From Pseudomonas sp. S04 (GTDB lineage: Bacteria; Pseudomonadota; Gammaproteobacteria; Pseudomonadales; Pseudomonadaceae), in contig NZ_CP019427.1 in assembly GCF_009834545.1 (NCBI RefSeq), positions 1,465,001 to 1,529,000 on the forward strand: a stretch of 64,000 bases of DNA. The letters are read 5' to 3'. Position 1 is the first letter of the stretch. Every line of letters begins with the position of its first letter. Below the pieces are notes generated by a model that was given only the letters and a program-made list of their open reading frames with translations, was not told where the DNA came from and ran no database searches. The position numbers and the translations under genes are program-made. Below, one piece after another: positions 20,269-28,050 of this stretch.

Positions 20269-20508
20269 ATGACCGACGCTGTAGCCCATGATGCCGAACT
20301 GGACGCCAGTGGGCTCAATTGCCCATTGCCGCTGCTCAAGGCCAAGATGGCGCTCAATGGCTTGCCCAGTGGCGCCGTGCTCAAGGTGATCGCCACCGAT
20401 GCCGGCTCGCAGCGCGACTTTCGCACCTTTGCCCGTTTGGCCGGTCATACCCTGCTGCGCGAAGAAGACGCAGCCGGTGTCTATCGCTACTGGCTGAAAA
20501 AAGCCTGA
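20269..20508 (+). CDS. tusA: sulfurtransferase TusA family protein
   Basis: A 79-aa cytoplasmic protein with the SirA/TusA signature CPxP (C18 in GLNCPLPLLKAKMAL). TusA relays sulfur from IscS for tRNA 2-thiouridine and molybdopterin. The ATG at 20269 has GGAG 8 nt upstream; an in-frame start at 20254 is less likely. The next gene starts 31 nt later, suggesting an operon with the AI-2E family permease. Confidence 0.9.
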   Translation: MTDAVAHDAELDASGLNCPLPLLKAKMALNGLPSGAVLKVIATDAGSQRDFRTFARLAGHTLLREEDAAGVYRYWLKKA

Positions 20509-20539
20509 CTGACTGGCCGCCTACCCTTAAGGATCATTG

Positions 20540-21610
20540 ATGTTCAAAGTGCTACGCGACTGGATTCAGCGCTACTTCTCCGACGAAGAAGCGGTGGTGC
20601 TGGCCGTCCTCCTGGTCCTGGCCTTCACTGCCGTGCTGACCCTGGGCGGGATGCTCGCACCGGTGCTGGCGGGGATGGTCCTGGCGTACCTGATGCAGGG
20701 CCTGGTCAGCACCCTGGAGCGCCTGCGCCTGCCCGGCGGGGTCGCGGTGGGGCTGGTGTTCGCGTTGTTCATGGGCGTGTTGCTGGTGTTTATCGTGGTG
20801 GTGCTGCCCTTGCTCTGGCACCAGTTCATCACGCTGTTCAACGAACTGCCCGGGATGCTCGCCAAATGGCAGTCGCTGCTGCTGTTGCTGCCCGAGCGAT
20901 ATCCGCACCTGGTGTCGGACGAGCAAGTGCTGCAGGCCATCGAGGTGGCGCGCAGCGAAATCGGCAAGTTTGGCCAGTGGGCGTTGACCTTCTCGCTGTC
21001 GAGCCTGCCCCTGCTGGTCAACATCATGATCTACCTGGTGCTGGTGCCGATCCTGGTGTTCTTCTTCCTCAAGGACCGGGCCATGATCGGCCGCTGGGTG
21101 CGCGGCTACCTGCCGCGTGAGCGGGCGCTGATTACCCGGGTCGGCCAGGAAATGAACCGCCAGATCGCCAACTACATTCGTGGCAAGGTCATGGAAATGG
21201 CGATCTGCGGCGGGGTGACCTACATCGGTTTTGTCGCCATGGGCCTCAACTACTCGGCGCTGCTGGCGCTGTTGGTCGGGGTGTCCGTGGTGGTGCCCTA
21301 TGTCGGCGCGGTGGTGGTGACGGTGCCGGTGATGCTGATTGCCTTGTTCCAGTGGGGCTGGAGCGATCAGTTCATTTATCTGATGGCGGTCTACGGGATC
21401 ATCCAGACCCTGGATGGCAACGTGCTGGTGCCGTTGCTGTTCTCCGAAGCGGTCAACCTGCACCCGGTGGCGATCATTTGCGCGGTGCTGCTGTTCGGTG
21501 GGCTGTGGGGGTTCTGGGGCGTGTTCTTCGCGATTCCCCTGGCGACCCTGTTCAAGGCCGTGCTGGATGCCTGGCCGCGCAAGGAACCGGTGGTGGCGCC
21601 GCTGTTGTAG
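20540..21610 (+). CDS. AI-2E family transporter (PerM-like permease)
   Basis: A 356-aa inner-membrane protein. It has paired hydrophobic segments at about 18-65, one at 75-100, and a cluster at 160-340 including the family's conserved C-terminal PLLFSEAVNLHPVAIICAVL and GVFFAIPLATLFKAVLDAWP. The family includes AI-2 exporters and Na+/H+ antiporters, so the substrate cannot be inferred. AAGGAT precedes the ATG at 20540. It probably forms a transcription unit with tusA. Confidence 0.85.
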   Translation: MFKVLRDWIQRYFSDEEAVVLAVLLVLAFTAVLTLGGMLAPVLAGMVLAYLMQGLVSTLERLRLPGGVAVGLVFALFMGVLLVFIVVVLPLLWHQFITLFNELPGMLAKWQSLLLLLPERYPHLVSDEQVLQAIEVARSEIGKFGQWALTFSLSSLPLLVNIMIYLVLVPILVFFFLKDRAMIGRWVRGYLPRERALITRVGQEMNRQIANYIRGKVMEMAICGGVTYIGFVAMGLNYSALLALLVGVSVVVPYVGAVVVTVPVMLIALFQWGWSDQFIYLMAVYGIIQTLDGNVLVPLLFSEAVNLHPVAIICAVLLFGGLWGFWGVFFAIPLATLFKAVLDAWPRKEPVVAPLL

Positions 21611-21619
21611 TGCGGGCCC

Positions 21620-21713
21620 CATCGCGAGCAAGCCGCAAGCGGGCGCTCGCTCCCACAGGATCAATGCAACCCCTGTGGGAGCGAGCGCCCGCTTGCGGCC
21701 TGCTCGCGATGGC
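21620..21713. repeat. REP doublet (REPIN), second type
   Basis: Two inverted copies of a longer REP variant: CCATCGCGAGCAAGCCGCAA through GCTCGCTCCCACAGG (about 21627-21660), and its complement CCTGTGGGAGCGAGCGCCCG through CTCGCGATGG (about 21669-21712). They are separated by about 10 bp. The arms carry the insert CGCAAGCGGGCG, unlike the doublet at 18571. Confidence 0.88.
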
Positions 21714-21735
21714 GTCATCGCAGACGCCGAATAAA

Positions 21736-22209
21736 TCAGCCCTTGGCCAGCGCCTGCGCCGCGGCCAACACCGCATCCACATGCCCCGGCACTTTCACCC
21801 CGCGCCATTCCTGACGCAGCACGCCGTGCTGGTCGATCAGGAAGGTGCTGCGATCAACCCCCATGTATTCCTTGCCATACAGCTTCTTCAGCTTGATCAC
21901 GTCGAACAGTTGGCACAGGGCTTCGTCCTTGTCGCTGATCAGCTCGAAGGGGAATTGCTGCTTGCACTTGAAGTTCTCGTGGGACTTCAGGCTATCGCGG
22001 GAAACGCCGAACACTTGGGTGTTGGCCGCGAGAAACTGTGGGTACTGGTCACGAAAACCCTGGCCCTCGGTGGTGCAGCCCGGGGTGCTGTCCTTGGGAT
22101 AGAAGTAGATCACCACCTGCTTGCCCTTGAGGGCGGCCAGGCTGACGGTCTGCCCGCTGGTGGCGGGGACTTCGAAGTCGGCGACCGGTTGGTCGATAGC
22201 GACGGCCAT
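21736..22209 (-). CDS. bcp: thioredoxin-dependent thiol peroxidase Bcp/PrxQ
   Basis: A 157-aa cytoplasmic peroxiredoxin that reduces organic peroxides and H2O2. The peroxidatic cysteine C45 is in DSTPGCTTE. The E. coli resolving cysteine at position 50 is replaced (GCTTEGQ), so resolution must use another cysteine (FKCKQQ or ALCQLF) or an external thiol. ATG at 22209 is chosen because AAGGAAG lies about 8 nt upstream and it gives the family length. gcvR lies just upstream on the same strand, a common pair in proteobacteria. Confidence 0.93.
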   Translation of the reverse strand: MAVAIDQPVADFEVPATSGQTVSLAALKGKQVVIYFYPKDSTPGCTTEGQGFRDQYPQFLAANTQVFGVSRDSLKSHENFKCKQQFPFELISDKDEALCQLFDVIKLKKLYGKEYMGVDRSTFLIDQHGVLRQEWRGVKVPGHVDAVLAAAQALAKG

Positions 22210-22220
22210 GGAAAGCTTCC

Positions 22221-22781
22221 TTACATTGGGTTCTGTGGGCGCCACGGTTCGATCAGCGCGTCGAGGTTCAGCGCGTCGGCGAAATCGAGGAACTGATCGC
22301 GCAGCCAACTGATCTGCACACCGGCCGGCAGGGTCACGGTAAAGGTGGCGTTGAGCATGGTGCCGCCAGTCTGGGGGGCCTGATAAGTGTCGCAGGTCAG
22401 GTTTTCCAGCTCGACGTTATGGTCGATGAAGAACTGGCACAGCTCATTGACGATGTCCGAGCGGTAGGCAGAACTGACGTAAGCCACATACGGCAGGGCT
22501 TGCGGGCGATTTTCCAGCGCCGCGCTGCGTACCACGTTGACGGTGAAGGCGTGTTTCTTGGCCAGGCTCGGCAGACCGGCTTCCAGGCGCGCCAGGGCGT
22601 CCCAGGAACCGGAAATCTCCAGGATGAGTGCACTGCACTCGCCATGGCGAGTCAGGCGGGAGGTGACCACGGCGCAGCGATTTTCATGGCTGGCGCGGCA
22701 CAGGACGTTAGTCAGCTCCATGGGGTTGGCGCCGAGGGCACTGATGACAAGGAATTGTTCGCGAACTGTGGGGGTGGACAT
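22221..22781 (-). CDS. gcvR: glycine cleavage system transcriptional repressor GcvR-type (tandem ACT)
   Basis: A 186-aa cytoplasmic protein made of two ACT-like domains (about 5-85 and 95-180) and no DNA-binding motif. GcvR-type proteins act by binding GcvA or through amino-acid sensing. The N-terminal FLVISALGANPMELTNVLCR and the second-domain start YVAYVSSAYRSDIVNELCQF are characteristic. Located 11 nt before bcp and divergent from dapA. Confidence 0.85.
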   Translation of the reverse strand: MSTPTVREQFLVISALGANPMELTNVLCRASHENRCAVVTSRLTRHGECSALILEISGSWDALARLEAGLPSLAKKHAFTVNVVRSAALENRPQALPYVAYVSSAYRSDIVNELCQFFIDHNVELENLTCDTYQAPQTGGTMLNATFTVTLPAGVQISWLRDQFLDFADALNLDALIEPWRPQNPM

Positions 22782-23109
22782 GCAGCATTCCTAAAGCGAT
22801 GAGCGGTCGGTACGTTTATAGGCTGATTCGTCGGGTGTGGGTCCGGATGCGTTATCAACAAAGCCCGAGCCAGAGGGTTGCTGCGAGCTCAAACAAGGTG
22901 AGTTCGGGTAGATGGCAACGCAGGGGCGGGGCTTGTGGAGCCGAAAATGGAGGCTTGAACCCGGCACATGAGCCTGTCGGTACTGATCAAAGTCTGAAGG
23001 GTAGCGAAAAGCGGCGCCAAGGGGAATGGCATGAGCGCAGTACTTCGCTTGTGCAAGCATCTTGGCGCCAGTACCATTACCGCTCTCTTTTTCCGGCAGG
23101 AGCGGTTGC
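22782..23109. other. gcvR-dapA intergenic region with a leader hairpin
   Basis: 328 bp without a convincing gene. An imperfect hairpin is visible in the presumed dapA leader: GGCGCCAAG (23013-23021) pairs with CTTGGCGCC (23061-23069). Pairing extends inward through GCATGAGCG and CGCTTGTGC. It ends about 40 nt before the dapA start and has no adjacent T-run on the plus strand before TCTTTTTCC at 23090. No known lysine-riboswitch core was recognised. Confidence 0.5.
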
Positions 23110-23988
23110 ATGATTGCGGGCAGTATGGTGGCACTGGTCACACCCATGGATGCACAGGGTCGTCTGGACTGGGACAGCCTCAGCAAACTGGTAGACTTTC
23201 ACCTGCAAAACGGCACCCACGCCATCGTGGCCGTCGGTACTACTGGTGAGTCGGCAACCCTCGACGTAAACGAACACATCGAAGTGATTCGTTATGTAGT
23301 CAAGCAGGTAGCCGGGCGTATCCCGGTGATCGCCGGTACCGGCGCCAACTCGACGCGTGAAGCGATCGAGCTGACCTCCAATGCCAAGACCGCCGGCGCC
23401 GATGCCTGCCTGCTGGTGACTCCGTACTACAACAAGCCGACGCAAGAAGGCCTGTACCAGCACTTCAAGGCTATCGCCGAAGCCGTCGACATCCCGCAGA
23501 TCCTCTACAACGTGCCGGGCCGCACGGCGTGCGACATGCAGGCCGAGACCGTGATCCGCCTGTCGACCGTGAACAACATCATCGGGATCAAGGAAGCCAC
23601 CGGCGACCTGTCCCGCGCCCAGGCCATCCTGGATGGCGTGAGCGAGGACTTCCTGGTGTTCTCCGGTGACGACGCGACTGCCGTGGAGCTGATCCTGCTG
23701 GGCGGCAAAGGCAATATCTCGGTAACCGCCAACGTTGCCCCGCGCGACATGGCCGACCTGTGCAACGCCGCCCTCAAGGGTGACGCCGTGACCGCACGGG
23801 CGATCCACGAAAAACTGATGCCACTCAATAAAACCCTGTTTATCGAGTCCAACCCTATCCCCGTGAAATGGGCGCTGCATGAGATGGGCTTGATGCCGGA
23901 CGGTATCCGTCTGCCGCTCACCTGGCTCAGCGAAGCCTGTCACGAACCGCTGCGACAGGCCCTGCGCCAGTCCGGCGTATTGGTTTAA
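23110..23988 (+). CDS. dapA: 4-hydroxy-tetrahydrodipicolinate synthase DapA
   Basis: A 292-aa cytoplasmic aldolase that condenses pyruvate with aspartate semialdehyde, the first committed step to lysine and meso-diaminopimelate. Schiff-base lysine K161 (GIKEATGDL), Y133 (ILYNVPGRT) and the pyruvate-binding GTTGES are all present. ATG at 23110 follows GCAGGAGC by 8 nt. bamC follows 17 nt after the stop, the conserved dapA-bamC arrangement. Confidence 0.97.
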   Translation: MIAGSMVALVTPMDAQGRLDWDSLSKLVDFHLQNGTHAIVAVGTTGESATLDVNEHIEVIRYVVKQVAGRIPVIAGTGANSTREAIELTSNAKTAGADACLLVTPYYNKPTQEGLYQHFKAIAEAVDIPQILYNVPGRTACDMQAETVIRLSTVNNIIGIKEATGDLSRAQAILDGVSEDFLVFSGDDATAVELILLGGKGNISVTANVAPRDMADLCNAALKGDAVTARAIHEKLMPLNKTLFIESNPIPVKWALHEMGLMPDGIRLPLTWLSEACHEPLRQALRQSGVLV

Positions 23989-24005
23989 TTGAGGAAGTAA
24001 TACGC

Positions 24006-25121
24006 ATGAAGCGACTGGCCGGACTTTCCGCACTTGCCTTGATTATCTCCAGCACCAGTGGCTGTGGATGGGTCTGGGGCCCGGAAGGTTATTTCCGTGA
24101 CCGTGGTAGCGATTACCTCGAAGCGCAACAGACTGCCCCGATGCAACTGCCGCCGGACGTCCAGACCGCCAAGCGTCTGGACCCACTGCTGCCAATCCCG
24201 CGCAACGTGGCCGACGACACCGTCAAGGGCGAGTACGTGGTGCCACGTCCGCAGCCGTTGACGGCGATTGCCGAGGCCAGCGACTACAGCCTGCAGAAAA
24301 GCGGCGACTCGCGCTGGGTAATGGCGCAGCGTCCTCCGGCCGAAGTCTGGCCAGTGGCGGTGCAGTTCTTCCAGGACAACGGTTTCCGCCTGGACCAGCA
24401 GCGTCCGCAAACCGGCGAATTCACCACCACCTGGCAGCGTTCCGACGAACTGTCGGCAACCATGACCAAACGCCTGGCCAGCGCCGGCGTGGCCGCAGAT
24501 GCCGAAACCCGGGTACGGGTGCGCATCGAGCCAGGCGTGCAGCGCAACACCAGTGAAGTCTACGTGGTCAGCGCCGAGCGTCCTGCTGGCAGCAGCGACG
24601 ACGTGGCCTTCACCAACCGTTCGGTCAACACTGGCCTGGACGCTGCGCTGGTCGACGACATGCTGGTCAGCATGAGCCGCATCTCCGAGAAGGGCGGTTC
24701 GGTGTCGATGCTCGCTTCCCGTGATTTCGATGCCCCAAGCCGAGTCAGCCTGATCGAAGACGGCAGCGGCAACCCGGTGCTCAATGTCGGCAACGACCTC
24801 GACCGTGCCTGGTCGAGCGTGGGTCGCGCGCTGGAGCAGGGCGAATGGCGAGTGGAAGACATCAACCGCAGCCTGGGCCTGTACTACATCAACCTGGCTG
24901 AAAAAGCCGAGCGCAAGGACGAGAAGCCTGGCTTCTTCGCCAGCCTGTTCGGCAGCTCTCCGGTCAAGGAAGAAGTCGAGGCGCGCGCCGAGCGTTACCA
25001 GGTGCGCCTGAGCAAGGTTGGCGAGAACGTCCAGGTGACCGTCGAAAAAGACATCAACACCGTTGCGCCGGCTGAAGTGGCGCGCAAAGTGTTGGGCGTG
25101 ATTCAGGACAACCTGGGCTGA
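24006..25121 (+). CDS. bamC: outer-membrane assembly lipoprotein BamC
   Basis: A 371-aa lipoprotein of the BAM complex. The signal peptide ends in the lipobox STSGC with C20 as the acylated residue. An N-terminal unstructured segment is followed by two helix-grip domains. GAGGAAG lies upstream of the ATG. It is co-transcribed with dapA and probably with the downstream metallo-hydrolase, 4 nt away. Confidence 0.93.
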   Translation: MKRLAGLSALALIISSTSGCGWVWGPEGYFRDRGSDYLEAQQTAPMQLPPDVQTAKRLDPLLPIPRNVADDTVKGEYVVPRPQPLTAIAEASDYSLQKSGDSRWVMAQRPPAEVWPVAVQFFQDNGFRLDQQRPQTGEFTTTWQRSDELSATMTKRLASAGVAADAETRVRVRIEPGVQRNTSEVYVVSAERPAGSSDDVAFTNRSVNTGLDAALVDDMLVSMSRISEKGGSVSMLASRDFDAPSRVSLIEDGSGNPVLNVGNDLDRAWSSVGRALEQGEWRVEDINRSLGLYYINLAEKAERKDEKPGFFASLFGSSPVKEEVEARAERYQVRLSKVGENVQVTVEKDINTVAPAEVARKVLGVIQDNLG

Positions 25122-25125
25122 TCCG

Positions 25126-25884
25126 ATGCGTTTTGCCGTTCTCGGCAGCGGTAGCCAAGGGAACGGCACGCTGATAGCCAGTGACGACACCGTCGTGCTG
25201 GTCGATTGTGGTTTCTCCCTGCGAGAAACCGAAAAACGCCTGCTGCGCCTGGGGATAAACCCGGCGCAACTGAGCGCGATTCTGGTGACCCACGAACATG
25301 CCGACCACGTGCATGGCGTGGGTTTGCTGTCTCGGCGCTACAATATTCCGGTTTACCTCAGTCGTGGCACCTTGCGCGGGATGCGCAAGCCGGTTGATCC
25401 GGCAGGGTTCGTGGCCGGGGGCGACCAGCTGCAGATCGGTGGGCTGGAGATTGGCGTGATCGCCGTGGCCCACGATGCGCAGGAACCGACGCAGTACGTC
25501 TTCAGTGACGGCACCCGGCGCTTTGGCCTGCTGACCGACCTGGGTTCGTACTGTGCCACCGTGCTGGACGGCTACAAGGACCTCGATGCGTTGATGATCG
25601 AGTCCAACCACTGCCGCGACCGCTTGGCTCGGGGTCACTACCCGACCTTTCTCAAGCAGCGGGTGGGTGGCGAGCTGGGACATTTGAACAACCACCAGGC
25701 GGCATTCCTGGTATCCGAGTTGGGCTGGAAAGACCTGCAACACCTGGTACTGGCCCATCTGAGCAGCAAGAACAACCTGCCGCAGCTGGCCCGGCAATGT
25801 TTTGTCGACACCCTTGGGTGCGACCCGGACTGGCTGCAACTGGCCGATCAAGATTCAGGGCTCGACTGGCGACATATCGCCTAG
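25126..25884 (+). CDS. metallo-beta-lactamase-fold hydrolase (YycJ/WalJ-like)
   Basis: A 252-aa cytoplasmic protein. The zinc motif HxHxDH is at H56-H61 (THEHADHVHG). The N-terminal FAVLGSGSQGNGTLI is typical of the YycJ subgroup of the RNase Z/YycJ-like superfamily. An exonuclease-like role is known for some members; the substrate of this one is not established. It begins 4 nt after bamC and ends 28 nt before purC, so it is part of the dapA-bamC-purC block. Confidence 0.85.
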   Translation: MRFAVLGSGSQGNGTLIASDDTVVLVDCGFSLRETEKRLLRLGINPAQLSAILVTHEHADHVHGVGLLSRRYNIPVYLSRGTLRGMRKPVDPAGFVAGGDQLQIGGLEIGVIAVAHDAQEPTQYVFSDGTRRFGLLTDLGSYCATVLDGYKDLDALMIESNHCRDRLARGHYPTFLKQRVGGELGHLNNHQAAFLVSELGWKDLQHLVLAHLSSKNNLPQLARQCFVDTLGCDPDWLQLADQDSGLDWRHIA

Positions 25885-25912
25885 CCCATCTACTTAGCAA
25901 GCGGAGCCCATC

Positions 25913-26626
25913 ATGGAAAAACGTGAAGAACTCTACCGCGGCAAAGCCAAGTCGGTTTACCAGACCGACGACGCTAACCGCTTGATCCTGCTGTTTCGCA
26001 ACGACACCTCGGCGTTCGACGGCAAGCGCATCGAACAGCTCGACCGCAAAGGCATGGTGAACAACAAGTTCAACGCCTTCATCATGCAGAAACTCGAAGC
26101 AGCCGGCGTGCCGACCCAATTCGACAAGCTGCTGGGCGACAACGAGTGCCTGGTGAAGAAGCTGGACATGATCCCGGTTGAATGTGTCGTGCGTAACTAC
26201 GCCGCCGGCAGCCTGGTCAAGCGCCTGGGTGTGGAGGAGGGCATGAAGCTCAACCCTTACACCTTCGAGCTGTTCCTCAAGGACGACGCCAAGGGCGACC
26301 CGTTCATCAACGAATCCCACGTCGTGGCATTCGGTTGGGGCACTGCCGAGCAACTGGTGCGCATGAAGGAACTGTCGCTCAAGGTCAACGAAGTGTTGAG
26401 CAAGCTGTTCGACGACGCAGGCCTGCTGCTGGTCGACTTCAAGCTCGAATTCGGCGTGTTCCATGACGGCAGCATCGTCCTGGGCGACGAATTCAGCCCG
26501 GACGGCTGCCGTCTGTGGGACAAGGCCACCGGCAAGAAAATGGACAAGGACCGCTTCCGCCAGGGTCTGGGCGACGTAATCGAAGCCTACGAAGAAGTCG
26601 CCAACCGCCTTGGCGTACCGCTGTAA
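25913..26626 (+). CDS. purC: SAICAR synthetase PurC
   Basis: A 237-aa cytoplasmic enzyme of de novo purine synthesis; it joins CAIR and aspartate with ATP to give SAICAR. Signature stretches are [27 protein letters not shown] and [18 protein letters not shown] region near 190. AGCGGAG lies upstream of the ATG. Last gene of the housekeeping block before tRNA-Ser. Confidence 0.96.
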   Translation: MEKREELYRGKAKSVYQTDDANRLILLFRNDTSAFDGKRIEQLDRKGMVNNKFNAFIMQKLEAAGVPTQFDKLLGDNECLVKKLDMIPVECVVRNYAAGSLVKRLGVEEGMKLNPYTFELFLKDDAKGDPFINESHVVAFGWGTAEQLVRMKELSLKVNEVLSKLFDDAGLLLVDFKLEFGVFHDGSIVLGDEFSPDGCRLWDKATGKKMDKDRFRQGLGDVIEAYEEVANRLGVPL

Positions 26627-26671
26627 TCGACGCAAGCATCTGATAGCACGGAAAAAAATTCACTTTAGGGT

Positions 26672-26699
26672 TTGCATTCGGTGAACCTGCTGTTATGAT
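26672..26699 (+). promoter_or_regulatory. sigma-70 promoter of tRNA-Ser
   Basis: TTGCAT (26672-26677), a 16-bp spacer and TATGAT (26694-26699). The -10 ends 10 bp before the mature 5' end of the tRNA, and GCGCGCC follows the -10 as a GC-rich discriminator, as expected for stable RNA genes. Confidence 0.7.
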
Positions 26700-26709
26700 G
26701 CGCGCCGTT

Positions 26710-26799
26710 GGAGAGATGCCAGAGTGGCCGAATGGGACGGATTCGAAATCCGTTGTACCTTCACCGGTACCTAGGGTTCGAATCCCTATCTCTCCGCCA
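26710..26799 (+). tRNA. tRNA-Ser (CGA)
   Basis: A 90-nt class II tRNA. Acceptor GGAGAGA pairs with TCTCTCC, the anticodon loop TTCGAAA gives CGA, there is a long variable arm (TGTACCTTCACCGGTACC), then T-arm GGTTCGAATCC and an encoded CCA. The DNA just downstream is accessory, consistent with the 3' end having served as an integration site. Confidence 0.97.
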
Positions 26800-26810
26800 T
26801 TATTTAGCCT

Positions 26811-26836
26811 AAAGGCCCCGTTTACGGGGCCTTTTT
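26811..26836 (+). terminator. terminator of tRNA-Ser
   Basis: Perfect stem AAAGGCCCCG / CGGGGCCTTT around TTTA, with a T-run. It starts 12 nt after the tRNA. Confidence 0.93.
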
Positions 26837-27170
26837 GCATTCTGTGGTTTCTGTTCCCTCATTTTTCCCCCCATGTGGATTTTGGAAAGATATCCGTGTC
26901 GTTAGATGGCTCGGGATCTAGTACTTTGCCGTGCTGGCGAGTGCGTCAGGCCCCAGGGTCGTCGTTTGTGTCGCATTGGCACTGCCATAGCGCTCTCTAG
27001 CGCATGTTGAGTCCATAAGGCCATAAGGAGGGGGGTATTCCAGGTGCATGCCCGTCGGCTCCTGTGTCGCTCCCTGCAGCACAGGGTAACCAGCATCCAT
27101 CAATCTACAGGTACCCGCCGGCGGAGAGGGGCCCCTGGAATCTGAATCTCTCCAGTTAAAAACAACCAGC
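26837..27170. other. gene-free start of the accessory region
   Basis: About 330 bp in which I see no supported gene, RNA or repeat. Short frames exist on the minus strand (for example 26918-27103) but have no recognisable motif or start context. The segment joins the conserved tRNA-Ser to the Gp2-like relic and is probably decayed island DNA. No second copy of the tRNA-Ser 3' end was found in the window. Confidence 0.5.
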
Positions 27171-27608
27171 TTGAGGTATGACCTAACAAACAGGACATAC
27201 CGTCATGACCCTTTCATTCAAACCCAAACGCATCTGGAAAAGCTATGCCAGACCCTGCAATACGCTCTGTCTGACTACGCCCGTGTATTTGCCTTCAGAT
27301 TTGACTTAAGGCTGCCCTGTGGGAAGCCGTTGCCTGATGATGCGATGACCAATCAGGTGATACAGCGCTTCAAGGCGTCACTGGATGCACAGTTCAGTCA
27401 TGATCGTGAGCGAGCGCGGATACGCAATAGATCATCCCATGACACTTGCGTGAGGCTCTTTTGGGTGAGAGAAGTGGGGCGGGCTTGTCGTCCTCATTAC
27501 CACTGCATTGTGTTCCTCAATCGTGATACTGAATGCTTTTTTTCCATCTGCAGCAACGTGAGAGACACTCTGTTTGTGGGCATAAGGCTAGGCAATCGAA
27601 TCGAATAA
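27171..27608 (+). pseudogene. truncated inovirus Gp2-like (YagK/YfjJ-type) protein
   Basis: 145 residues match the N-terminal two thirds of the inovirus Gp2/YagK-YfjJ type: VFAFRFDLRLPCGKPL, then HDTCVRLFWVREVGRACRPH and HYHCIVFLN. The HYH forms an HUH-like motif, the metal-binding element of rolling-circle initiators; that role is inferred. After FLNRDTECFF similarity is lost and the frame stops. The expected C-terminal third is absent; weak traces (GMPPRNGCYR) appear in another frame, so a frameshift is likely. The TTG at 27171 is an uncertain start. Hairpin repeat A begins about 75 bp downstream. Likely a relic of a phage or integrative element near tRNA-Ser. Confidence 0.65.
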
Positions 27609-27681
27609 ATATCTAAGTGGAAGGGAGCACCTGCGGTATGCCCCCCCGTAATGGCTGCTATCGCTCGGTCATCGTCGCCGC

Positions 27682-27860
27682 AATTATCAATAAAGGCGCG
27701 CAATAAGTTACGCGATGCTGCGCAACTTATTGCGCACTTTTCTGTGAGTTTTTAAGTACGTGTACTGTAATGTTTGTTCGCAGAGTTATCAGCAGCTGAT
27801 TGTGCAACTTCTTGCGCATAGTGACGGTTTGGTTTTGGTCGGTGGGCGCATCGTAAGCGG
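27682..27860 (+). repeat. hairpin direct repeat, copy A
   Basis: It begins AATTATCAATAAA, followed by a hairpin with arms 27698-27714 and 27719-27735 (GCGCAATAAGTT paired with AACTTATTGCGC; 15 of 17 pairs) around ATGC. A conserved tail follows (GTGAGT, TTTAAGT, GTTATC, TGTGCAACTTCTTGCGCATA). The same element occurs at 29576 (B) and 37148 (C), all in the same orientation. From 27731 onward A is nearly identical to B through the following gene. Confidence 0.9.
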
Positions 27861-28050
27861 GCAGGGTGTTCTCAGAAAAATCAGCTAAATAAATCTGTTT
27901 ATTTTTGGTGCTGTATAAAGGGTTGTTCGTACATCTGTATTTTTTAGGGTAAGGTATTTTGGTAGATAGGGTGCGGGTATTTCAAGTTTTTACCTTACAT
28001 GAATAATGATAAGATTTGAACTTTCAGTTAGCACGTATAAGGACATTTCA
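27861..28050 (+). other. upstream region of FGE-like lipoprotein gene 1
   Basis: AT-rich spacer from repeat A to the ATG at 28051, nearly identical to 29735-29919 before the second copy. Together with repeat A it makes a 442-bp stretch without a gene (27609-28050). A promoter must lie here, but I cannot assign -35 and -10 boxes confidently. Confidence 0.4.

Noticed and set aside
26918..27103. Minus-strand frame of 61 codons between tRNA-Ser and the Gp2 relic
   Set aside because: No ribosome-binding site, no recognisable motif, and several overlapping alternative frames of similar length.
27140..27155. Possible att copy of the tRNA-Ser 3' end (GAATCTCTCC near 27143)
   Set aside because: Matches only about ten bases and lacks the T-arm sequence; too short to call an attachment site.
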